Positions 16,537-22,178 of a DNA stretch of 28,472 nt are shown here, piece by piece; position 1 is the stretch's first letter; each line of letters starts with the position of its first letter. The DNA comes from a virus. Location of the stretch: positions 1 to 28,472 of IMG/VR virus record IMGVR_UViG_3300017743_000084, one strand, 5' to 3'. Below the pieces are notes generated by a model. The model saw only the letters and a program-made list of their open reading frames with translations, was not told where the DNA came from and searched no databases. The position numbers were made by a program, and so were the translations under genes.

Positions 16537-16766
16537 ACGTATTCTTTTAGTATTTGTTCTTCCCATTCTTCTACTATATCTTGATCTATTAAATCAATTA
16601 TATCTTCTTTGTTTTTTATTCCAACATAAACAGCTGAAATCGTAACTCTTGATTCTGTAGGTGGTGTGAAGTAATCTCCTTTACAACCTTCTTCTAAATA
16701 GTAATCTACTGATAATTCGATACTATCACTTAAACCTTTGTAACTAACTGTAGTATTTCTTTTCAT
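16533..16766 (-). CDS. 77-residue acidic protein of the small-gene cassette
   Basis: A 77-residue protein with a beta-strand-rich N-terminus (TTVSYKGLSDSIELSVDYYL), a short loop with one Cys, a second strand pair (SRVTISAVYVGI) and an acidic C-terminal helix (IIDLIDQDIVEEWEEQILKE). No family recognised with confidence. Similar small acidic proteins occur in early regions of many phages, where acidic DNA-mimic or inhibitor roles are possible. It starts 10 bases after the previous gene and is coupled to the membrane peptide by ATGA. Confidence 0.6.
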   Translation of the reverse strand: MKRNTTVSYKGLSDSIELSVDYYLEEGCKGDYFTPPTESRVTISAVYVGIKNKEDIIDLIDQDIVEEWEEQILKEYV

Positions 16767-16776
16767 TGTTTTGTTT

Positions 16777-16944
16777 CTAAAGTCGTTGTATTGACCTAAC
16801 GTCTATTCCTTGAGATTCTAACAACTCTTTAGCTTTTTGTACTGTCCAAGCGTCTAGCACAACTATAAGATCAGCTCTATCCTTTAAGAAAAAACCTTCT
16901 CCAAAGCTTTTAGGGTTAAATGTAATTCTAAATTTTGTTTCCAT
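16777..16944 (-). CDS. 55-residue small protein of the cassette
   Basis: ATG 16944-16942 to TAG 16779-16777. Product METKFRITFNPKSFGEGFFL followed by LIVVLDAWTVQKAKELLESQ and an end in GIDVRSIQRL: a compact beta-beta-alpha-beta-like pattern. Not recognised. A host-type promoter (16965-16995) sits 20 bases upstream and would give a 10-20 base leader, which supports the start. Confidence 0.6.
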   Translation of the reverse strand: METKFRITFNPKSFGEGFFLKDRADLIVVLDAWTVQKAKELLESQGIDVRSIQRL

Positions 16945-16964
16945 AATGTTTTGTTTTATTACTG

Positions 16965-16995
16965 CTAATATACAACTTTTTTAGTTATACACAAA
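16965..16995 (-). promoter_or_regulatory. Host-type (Bacteroidota) promoter, near-consensus
   Basis: Minus strand: TTTG at 16995-16992, 19 bases, TATATTAG at 16972-16965. The consensus for the main Bacteroidota sigma is TTTG, ~19-21 bases, TAnnTTTG; one base differs (A for T). It lies just before the 55-residue gene. Confidence 0.55.
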
Positions 16996-17011
16996 TTTTA
17001 ATAACTTTTTT

Positions 17012-17141
17012 TTAAAGTTTTTTTTGGAACTCTAATGCTTCCTGTTTTGTCTTGAAGTAATAAGAGTTATAATTACCCTTGTTTACTACATCTAATCTAA
17101 AAGAGTTCCTTTGTTTGTTTGTAAGTAATCTTGTTTTCATA
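17012..17141 (-). pseudogene. Broken small gene at the head of the cassette (single-base frameshift)
   Basis: ATG 17141-17139 opens MKTRLLTNKQRNSF and then hits TAG in a run of five T (17103-17099). Removing one T continues it as RLDVVNKGNYNSYYFKTKQE, ALEFQKKL and TAA at 17014-17012, a compact basic protein of ~42 residues whose second half (the NKGNYN.YYFKTK.EAL pattern) looks clearly protein-like. The second half has no ATG of its own in frame. So this is a one-base insertion, a programmed shift or an assembly error. A host-type promoter lies directly upstream. Confidence 0.5.
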
Positions 17142-17145
17142 TACC

Positions 17146-17175
17146 AAAGATATTAAAATATGTTAATAAAACAAA
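17146..17175 (-). promoter_or_regulatory. Host-type (Bacteroidota) promoter after terL
   Basis: Minus strand: TTTG at 17175-17172, 18 bases, TATCTTTG at 17153-17146, a full match to TAnnTTTG. It starts 6 bases after the large terminase stop, and transcription would begin at or within a few bases of ATG 17141. Confidence 0.6.
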
Positions 17176-17180
17176 TCTAA

Positions 17181-18335
17181 TTATTGTATCGTGTATTTAC
17201 CGAAGTTAGGTCTAGATAGTATAGCTGAAGTTATATATCTCAAAGCATCGCAAATATGATTATGCGCATCTACTGGTATGTTAGTTAGCTTACCACTTTT
17301 ATCCTCTTTCCATTTATAATTTCTAAACTCTTGTATAGCATTATTACTATCTTTTGTTATATGTAGCTTATATCGTTTCAATAAATCAATTCCTGCGTTT
17401 ATACTATTATGTCCTTTTATACTAGGTCTTATATTCCATCCAGAACGTCTTAAGAAGTCATTTAAGCGAGGTTCTGCTGAATCTGCATAAATTATGTCTT
17501 TTCCAATTTTAAGTTGCTTAAAATGATTATGTATATCTTCTGCGGTCATTAGTGTTTTATATAGATGCTCTTTTATGTATAAACTATGATCTTTCTTATA
17601 TACTGAAACGTGAGCTGTAACATCATTTACATAGCCATAATCTACCCCACGTCCTATAAACTGTGCTTCTAATGGTATCTTATCTACTTCAATGTAATTA
17701 AATATTAGTGATTTACTTAATGCTCTTTCGCCTAATCCGTATATTCTCCAGTATTCTTCATCTGTTTCTTTTAATCGCTCTATTTCTGTTTTAATACTTT
17801 CTTCTAAAAAAGGATTATCTAAATAAGATGTTTGAAAGAAATCGCAGTCATCTCTAGGTATTATGTCATCGTAAATAAAATGAAAGCTGTCTGAAGGATT
17901 AAAATCCCCTATTACTTTTTCTTCTGTTCTAAATAATATTTGATTCCATTCTTCTTTTGATATTTCATTTATCTCATTAAAAAAACATAAGTGTCTTTTT
18001 CGACCTCTTAACTTTTGCGGTTGATCTAAACTTACAAACTCTATTAAATTACTGTCTAATCTATATTCAGAATTTGTCTTATTATGATTTGCTTCACTAT
18101 ACATATCTACAGCTTGTAATATGTCCAGAAAGTCCCTCATTACTGTAGCTCTTAATGCAGGGTATGATTTTCTACAGATTGTTATTATCTTATTGGAGTT
18201 GTTTGCACAGTAGTTAAAGATTATCCATAATAGAATGTTATATGTTTTACCGCTTCTAGTACCGCCCTGCTCTATTATTATTTTCTTGTCTGATTGTAAT
18301 AGATGCTTGTAAACTATATTAGTTTTTATCTGCAT
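17181..18335 (-). CDS. terL: Terminase large subunit (PBSX/Terminase_3 family)
   Basis: A 384-residue packaging motor. Walker A is GGTRSGKT at 24-31, Walker B is LCFFNE at 116-121, and the coupling segment lies near 145 (IGDFNPSDSFHFIYDD). The C-terminal RNase H-like nuclease has VDYGYVNDVTAH (Asp 232), IIYADSAEPRL (Asp 285) and PVDAHNHICDALRY (Asp 356 and Asp 363) as metal ligands. Length is slightly short compared with ~420-residue relatives but all motifs are present. It overlaps the small subunit by 17 bases. Packaging type (cos or pac) cannot be told from the sequence alone; the apparent circular closure would fit a permuted, headful genome or simply a circular assembly. Confidence 0.92.
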   Translation of the reverse strand: MQIKTNIVYKHLLQSDKKIIIEQGGTRSGKTYNILLWIIFNYCANNSNKIITICRKSYPALRATVMRDFLDILQAVDMYSEANHNKTNSEYRLDSNLIEFVSLDQPQKLRGRKRHLCFFNEINEISKEEWNQILFRTEEKVIGDFNPSDSFHFIYDDIIPRDDCDFFQTSYLDNPFLEESIKTEIERLKETDEEYWRIYGLGERALSKSLIFNYIEVDKIPLEAQFIGRGVDYGYVNDVTAHVSVYKKDHSLYIKEHLYKTLMTAEDIHNHFKQLKIGKDIIYADSAEPRLNDFLRRSGWNIRPSIKGHNSINAGIDLLKRYKLHITKDSNNAIQEFRNYKWKEDKSGKLTNIPVDAHNHICDALRYITSAILSRPNFGKYTIQ

Positions 18336-18681
18336 TGACTATTTTAACTTCAAAAGATTTCTTTTTGTTATCGTGCTTAATCTCTTGCTTTGTACCATTT
18401 AATCTATGAGCTTCTTCATCGCTACTAATCATTTTCATCGCTGCTATTTGTAAAACAGGAGAAGCATCTTGATTTATCCAGTTATTTAGTAGCTGTACTT
18501 TTTTACTTGTTCTGTTTTCTTCTATTCCCTTTTTTATAGCGTTCGATTCGTTCAGTTTTAGTTCATAAAAAGTAGTTTTGCCACAAGGTAAATATGCTAC
18601 TAAATGTTCTATAAACATTATATTATGTTTCTTTATTGCTTCAATAGATTGTTTTTCAAGTTCTTTTATATCGTATGCCAT
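18319..18681 (-). CDS. Terminase small subunit-like protein
   Basis: A 120-residue helical protein. The N-terminal half contains a helix-turn-helix (HLVAYLPCGKTTFYELKLNE), followed by helical LLNNWINQDASPVLQIAAMKM (oligomerisation) and a Lys-rich tail (DNKKKSFEVKIVNADKN). It lies immediately upstream of terL with a 17-base overlap, as small subunits do; they bind the packaging site and feed DNA to the large subunit. The start ATG 18681-18679 follows the late element by 3 bases. Assignment by HTH plus position. Confidence 0.75.
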   Translation of the reverse strand: MAYDIKELEKQSIEAIKKHNIMFIEHLVAYLPCGKTTFYELKLNESNAIKKGIEENRTSKKVQLLNNWINQDASPVLQIAAMKMISSDEEAHRLNGTKQEIKHDNKKKSFEVKIVNADKN

Positions 18682-18684
18682 ATC

Positions 18685-18714
18685 TATATATCGAAAAATA
18701 AATTAAATTTTTGA
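18685..18714 (-). promoter_or_regulatory. Late-gene bipartite element, copy 1
   Basis: Minus strand: TCAAAAAT, 13 bases, CGATATATA, 3 bases, ATG of the terminase small subunit. It occupies the entire gap after the SET-domain gene and marks the early/late boundary of the genome. Confidence 0.65.
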
Positions 18715-19029
18715 CTAAACGCTATACATTCTATATGTTACTAATATTTCTTCTCCTATTGCAATATCTTTTATTGTTTGTAGCATCAGCGTTCCACATT
18801 CTATTTTTCTACTTTCTGCGCAGCTTATAAGTTTAGCGTTTGGTGTTTTGCTATGATTTATAAATCCGCCTAGTGGAGTTCTTATAAAACCATTGTCAAA
18901 TTTACTATTAGATATATGCGTTATGCCTAGTATCGTATCTTTGTCTATATGTGATATAGCAAATAAACCTAGTCCGTCTATATTAGATTTTTTTATTGTT
19001 ACTTGTTTCGGTAAAGGTCTATACTTCAC
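18715..19029 (-). CDS. SET-domain protein (putative protein lysine methyltransferase)
   Basis: A 104-residue minimal SET domain. Visible motifs in order: N-terminal IDGLGLFA at 17-24 (the G-x-G strand that contacts S-adenosylmethionine), NHSKTPN at 58-64 (the NHS/C..PN motif), and GEEILVTY at 92-99 (the GEE...Y motif with the catalytic Tyr). Length is at the short end; pre- and post-SET cysteine clusters are absent, as in viral vSET-like proteins. It is the last early gene, overlapping the DnaA-like gene by 11 bases. Targets are unknown; host ribosomal or nucleoid proteins or a phage protein are possibilities. Confidence 0.75.
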   Translation of the reverse strand: MKYRPLPKQVTIKKSNIDGLGLFAISHIDKDTILGITHISNSKFDNGFIRTPLGGFINHSKTPNAKLISCAESRKIECGTLMLQTIKDIAIGEEILVTYRMYSV

Positions 19030-19429
19030 TTAATTCTTTTTTAGCCATCAAATCAACTATAGTAGCTATTTCATCTACATCTTCATTTGATATGTAGTTA
19101 ACTTTAAGTTTTATAAGTTCTCGTTTCGCTTCATTGTTTGCTTTGCCCATATCTGTAGTTATACAAGTAAGCCAGTCAATAAGTGTATTATTATAGTGTC
19201 TATACATATCCCAGTTCTTTATACTATGTAGAACTGTAGTATGGTCTGAAGATTTACCATTTTCTATGTAGAAGTTTTTAATTTCGTGTAAGTTCATCTT
19301 CTCATATTTGTATAGTACCATTGATAATAATGATCTTGCTTCTATGTATTCTCTTTTTCGTGTATTCTTAAATACATCTAGTTTTGCAAGTTTGTTTACT
19401 TGTTTTGCTATTTTCTTTGCTTTATTCAT
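19019..19429 (-). CDS. DnaA domain IV-like DNA-binding protein
   Basis: A 136-residue protein whose residues ~28-72 read like the DNA-binding domain IV of DnaA: an EARSLLSMVLYKYEKMNLHE helix pair, then IKNFYIENGKSSDHTTVLHS. The DHTTVLHSIKN stretch corresponds to the DnaA signature RDHSTVIHAxxK, whose Asp/His/Thr residues contact the DnaA box. There is no AAA+ ATPase domain, so it is not a full initiator. It may bind DnaA-box-like sites at the phage origin or compete with host DnaA. The gene shares ATGA with the upstream exonuclease-like gene and lies at the end of the replication operon. Confidence 0.65.
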   Translation of the reverse strand: MNKAKKIAKQVNKLAKLDVFKNTRKREYIEARSLLSMVLYKYEKMNLHEIKNFYIENGKSSDHTTVLHSIKNWDMYRHYNNTLIDWLTCITTDMGKANNEAKRELIKLKVNYISNEDVDEIATIVDLMAKKELSEV

Positions 19430-20196
19430 AATATTCCTGTTATAATGTAATCGTCTAGGTCTGCACCATTGACAAAAAATGTTTCGTATATGTCTACTGC
19501 TTTTTTAGTTAGTTCCTCTCCGTCTTTATAAAACTCCTCACTACATTCAAAGATACCTATATCTAAACTACCTTTGTCTATTACTAAAAATCTAAATTCT
19601 GTATAGTTTACATCAAAGAGCTGACAATATAAATAGCATTGTACACTATATAAATATTTCTTTGCGCTATGATAAAAGTTCTTTATACCTCCTGAAGTTG
19701 TTTTAAGGTCTACTATACCTTTCTTACTTAATACATCTGCTTTACCTCTAAATGGGTATCCGTATATGTCGCCTATTGCAGGTACTTCAAACTCGCAGTC
19801 AGTTATTAGTTTCAATGCTTGTTCGTTCCTGAATATTGCATCTGCTATCTTTTCTGCTTTTTGTCTTTCTACTCTTGTATATACTTCGCCATACTTTGAC
19901 AACGCTTCTTTATAGGTTTTAGTATTCTTACTTGCAACATCTACATATATCTGTTCTTGAAATTTGTCTGGTTCTAGTATAGCCATATGTATTAATCTAC
20001 CATCTCTTAATGGTTGCGTTTCAGGACTTCCGTACTGACTTACATAAGCATACTTTTTAGGACTGTCTAATAAGAGTTTTAATGAACTGCTACTTAATGC
20101 AAGTTTGCCTAGTGTACCATAATAGTAACTATCATCATACATTTGTTTTAGTACATCTTGTTTCTTATAATCCTTTTGGTCTAATAGTTTTATCAT
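19426..20196 (-). CDS. PD-(D/E)XK exonuclease (RecE / exonuclease VIII-like)
   Basis: A 256-residue nuclease. SSSSLKLLLDSPKKYAY (35-51) is the opening helix, RDGRLIHMAILEP (64-76) carries the conserved G and H, GKADVLSKKGIVDLKTT (151-167) is the catalytic core with Asp 154 and DLK 163-165, and YSVQCYLYCQ (183-192) holds the conserved Q-x-x-x-Y. This is the layout of the RecE/ExoVIII-type PDDEXK family, which degrades one DNA strand in recombination. No annealing partner of the RecT type is recognised in the window. It overlaps the upstream 96-residue gene by 32 bases and the downstream DnaA-like gene by 4. Confidence 0.75.
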   Translation of the reverse strand: MIKLLDQKDYKKQDVLKQMYDDSYYYGTLGKLALSSSSLKLLLDSPKKYAYVSQYGSPETQPLRDGRLIHMAILEPDKFQEQIYVDVASKNTKTYKEALSKYGEVYTRVERQKAEKIADAIFRNEQALKLITDCEFEVPAIGDIYGYPFRGKADVLSKKGIVDLKTTSGGIKNFYHSAKKYLYSVQCYLYCQLFDVNYTEFRFLVIDKGSLDIGIFECSEEFYKDGEELTKKAVDIYETFFVNGADLDDYIITGIL

Positions 20197-20455
20197 TTTT
20201 AAATATTACTTCTTCTGCTATTCTTGCTCGTTCCGCCCACTTGATCTTCTGATCGTTTACTTCATCTTCACGAGACTTCAGTATATGGTTTTCAGTTTCT
20301 AGCATATTGGCATACATATACATTTTATTTATGCAACCTATAAGCTCACCTATTTGTTTTTTTTTATCTCCTTTAGTTTTTTCGTAAGCGTCCTTTAGAA
20401 AGTATCCAATCATATTAAAATTACTTTCAAAGATTTGTTTTTGTATTAAATCCAT
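20165..20455 (-). CDS. 96-residue helical protein upstream of the exonuclease
   Basis: Start chosen at ATG 20455-20453 (MDLIQKQIFESNFNM), which overlaps the TGA of the preceding membrane peptide (TGATG); a longer frame from 20473 would overlap that gene by 19 bases. The product is helical with a coiled-coil half (IGCINKMYMYANMLETENHI, DEVNDQKIKWAERARIAEEV). No family recognised. It overlaps the exonuclease start by 32 bases, suggesting coupled expression and possibly a partner role. Confidence 0.55.
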   Translation of the reverse strand: MDLIQKQIFESNFNMIGYFLKDAYEKTKGDKKKQIGELIGCINKMYMYANMLETENHILKSREDEVNDQKIKWAERARIAEEVIFKNDKTIRPKGL

Positions 20456-20583
20456 CAAGCTATAATTATACAAGATATAACACTAACAGCAAATACTATA
20501 AACGCCATCTTTATTATACTATATATTTCTTCTTGTTTTTTAGGACTTCTTCCTTGATTACTTCGATACTGTCTTTGTTTCAT
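20455..20583 (-). CDS. 42-residue membrane peptide
   Basis: ATG 20583-20581 to TGA 20457-20455. A basic, Gln-rich N-terminus (MKQRQYRSNQGRSPKKQEE) is followed by one hydrophobic segment (IIKMAFIVFAVSVISCIIIA). The charge rule predicts N-in orientation. TGATG coupling to the next gene supports translation. Function unknown. Confidence 0.55.
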   Translation of the reverse strand: MKQRQYRSNQGRSPKKQEEIYSIIKMAFIVFAVSVISCIIIA

Positions 20584-20611
20584 AATTAACAATTTTTAAT
20601 AAATATACAAA

Positions 20612-21025
20612 TTATTCTGGAACTACAATACTTGCCATATTTTCTGTAAGTAAATAAACTTTCTTTAGTACTTTCTTTTTAGTCCAAAATGTCGTATCAG
20701 GACAGTAAAGTTCTTTAACTTCAGGCATCTCTAAATAGTTTAACCAGAACAAATAAGTTCCTTTAGGGTCTGATACTAAATACAGCTTTACTATTTCACT
20801 ATCCATACTCATTAAAGTATCGTATTTAAACTTTTCTAATAGTTTGTCAGGATAGTATTTGTTTCTAAACTTCATCTCCATTACGCACTCGTGTCCTTTA
20901 GGTGTTTTACCTTTAGCGTCATAGTGATCGTATCCACCTCCAGACCAGTCTAGTTGCCATCCCTGAAACTCATTCATAAATGTAACTACTGTTTGTTCAA
21001 ACTTATGTATTGTTTCTATATCCAA
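20612..21025 (-). CDS. PD-(D/E)XK nuclease-like protein (second)
   Basis: A 137-residue protein. SGGGYDHYDAKGKTPKGHEC followed by VMEMKFR places candidate catalytic residues Asp 33/Asp 36, Glu 50 and Lys 52 in the D-x(n)-E-x-K order of small restriction- or resolvase-type nucleases. The rest is helix-strand (KLLEKFKYDTLMSMDSEIVK, YLVSDPKGTYLFWLNYL) with a C-terminal basic part (FWTKKKVLKKVYLL). A DNA-processing role in replication or recombination is likely. It overlaps the upstream 79-residue gene by 23 bases. Confidence 0.6.
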   Translation of the reverse strand: MDIETIHKFEQTVVTFMNEFQGWQLDWSGGGYDHYDAKGKTPKGHECVMEMKFRNKYYPDKLLEKFKYDTLMSMDSEIVKLYLVSDPKGTYLFWLNYLEMPEVKELYCPDTTFWTKKKVLKKVYLLTENMASIVVPE

Positions 21026-21242
21026 GCTCGTACACTTCGTTTATTTGTTTAATCCATTTGTTCCACTCTTTAGGACTGCATCCGCAAGGTAAATAAAATT
21101 TATGAGCAAAGTATTTAGCGTGTATAGTAGCTATAAGCTCTTGTTCTTTATTGGTTATCTTGTTGTTTTGTACTGATCTAAATGCAGTCCATTTATTATA
21201 TTCTTCTTTATTTAGTTTCTGTTCCATCTCTTGTAATTCCAT
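21003..21242 (-). CDS. 79-residue conserved small phage protein
   Basis: A helical protein with a central loop YLPCGCSPKEWNKWIKQIN. The CGC pair and the Trp-rich helix suggest a small metal-binding or DNA-binding fold, but I recognise no named family. It overlaps the 55-residue Cys-containing gene by 35 bases and the nuclease by 23, so it belongs to the early transcript. Confidence 0.55.
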   Translation of the reverse strand: MELQEMEQKLNKEEYNKWTAFRSVQNNKITNKEQELIATIHAKYFAHKFYLPCGCSPKEWNKWIKQINEVYELGYRNNT

Positions 21243-21375
21243 TTAAATAATTTTTCCGCCTGTTACATCCGCAATCTTCATAGCCAAGTTTGTTAGCTAT
21301 CCACATAGCTATTGCCTTACCTTTACCAAAGGTTATAATATTTATTATTGTTTCTAATTTATCTCCTAGTTTCAT
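21208..21375 (-). CDS. 55-residue protein with CGC motif
   Basis: Short gene with ATG 21375-21373 in ATGA overlap with the upstream nuclease-like gene, ending at TAA 21210-21208. Sequence KLGDKLETIINIITFGKGKA, then MWIANKLGYEDCGCNRRKNY. The phrases ITFGKGK and GxEDCGCxxRK are, in my memory, recurrent in small proteins of Bacteroidota phages. Like its neighbour it has a CGC motif; the two could form a zinc-binding pair (speculative). Confidence 0.6.
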   Translation of the reverse strand: MKLGDKLETIINIITFGKGKAIAMWIANKLGYEDCGCNRRKNYLNGITRDGTETK

Positions 21376-21878
21376 AATAATTTTTTTATATCTGTTAATA
21401 AATCATTTCTGATTTCATAGCTATTAGTTTTCATTTTAAAAGAAGTATTATTGCTTCTTTTTCTTACTGTACCTTTTTTATAAAAAATAGCATTTTTAAA
21501 AAGTTCTGCTTTTGTTATCCATCCACAAATATTAAGTTGATTAGTTTTTTTGTTTAAACTGTTGAATATATAAATATCACAGTTATAAGTTTCTTGAAAA
21601 GCTATAAAATTATGTACAAAATAATCTTTTACATCTACTGTCCTACCCATTGTTTTTACATCTACTTTTTTTGTTCTATGTATAAAATCATATCCGCCAT
21701 CAAATCCATTCTCAAAATAATGTTTTTTCTTAAATAACTTTTTTGTCAATATCTCTCCTATTAGTCCTACAAACTGTTCTTCTTTATTTCCATTAGCACT
21801 ATGTCGGTTGCCCATATTATTTTCTTCTAGATACTCCCAACATTGTTTCTTTATCTTTTCTGGTATGTTAACAATCAT
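21372..21878 (-). CDS. PD-(D/E)XK endonuclease-like protein (third)
   Basis: A 168-residue protein. FVGLIGEILTKKLF (36-49) gives Glu 42, NGFDGGYDFI (57-66) gives Asp 64, and KKVDVKTMGRT (70-80) gives Asp 73 and Lys 75: the E, then D-x(n)-D-x-K order of Mrr/restriction-like PD-(D/E)XK enzymes. The C-terminal part (CGWITKAELFKNAIFYKKGT) resembles the end of small phage endonucleases. It may act in host DNA degradation, replication or self-protection. It starts 7 bases after the upstream 53-residue gene. Confidence 0.6.
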   Translation of the reverse strand: MIVNIPEKIKKQCWEYLEENNMGNRHSANGNKEEQFVGLIGEILTKKLFKKKHYFENGFDGGYDFIHRTKKVDVKTMGRTVDVKDYFVHNFIAFQETYNCDIYIFNSLNKKTNQLNICGWITKAELFKNAIFYKKGTVRKRSNNTSFKMKTNSYEIRNDLLTDIKKLL

Positions 21879-21885
21879 ATTTGTC

Positions 21886-22047
21886 TTATATTTTTATTTT
21901 CGGAACTCTATTGTATGCTATATTATGTTTATTTTTATCATCAATATTCCATTTATTTATAATATTGTCCTCTAAATCTATTATAACAAACCCGTGTACA
22001 GCCAAAAGTTTAATTGCTTTTTTTATTTCTTCAACCTTTTCTAACAT
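21886..22047 (-). CDS. 53-residue small protein
   Basis: ATG 22047-22045 overlaps the TAA of the 43-residue gene (TAATG) and the frame ends at TAA 21888-21886. The product begins MLEKVEEIKKAIKLLAVHGF and continues VIIDLEDNIINKW. No family recognised; the helix-strand start could be a small DNA- or protein-binding module. Translation is supported by the coupled start. Confidence 0.5.
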   Translation of the reverse strand: MLEKVEEIKKAIKLLAVHGFVIIDLEDNIINKWNIDDKNKHNIAYNRVPKIKI

Positions 22048-22178
22048 TATAATTCTTTTTTTTCGTAAACTGTATAACCATTTTTTTTCAAAAAAGTTAT
22101 ATATTTTTTAATCTTTTTTTCTCGTTTTCTAAAAGCATCAAAAATTTGGTTTTCAAATGCGTGGTGGTGTTTTTTCAT
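22047..22178 (-). CDS. 43-residue basic protein
   Basis: ATG 22178-22176 overlaps the TGA of the sigma-like gene (ATGA), and its TAA overlaps the next ATG (TAATG). Very basic: MKKHHHAFENQIFDAFRKRE, then KKIKKYITFLKKNGYTVY. Being coupled directly to the sigma-like gene, it could modulate it (speculation from position). No family recognised. Confidence 0.5.
   Translation of the reverse strand: MKKHHHAFENQIFDAFRKREKKIKKYITFLKKNGYTVYEKKEL

Noticed and set aside
20456-20473. Longer start for the helical gene before the exonuclease
   Set aside because: The start at 20455 gives a TGATG junction with the preceding peptide; the longer one overlaps it needlessly.
19019-21520. DnaA boxes or an origin near the DnaA-like gene
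   Set aside because: I found only partial matches to TTATCCACA (for example TTATCCATCCACA near 21517) and no cluster or AT-unwinding repeat.
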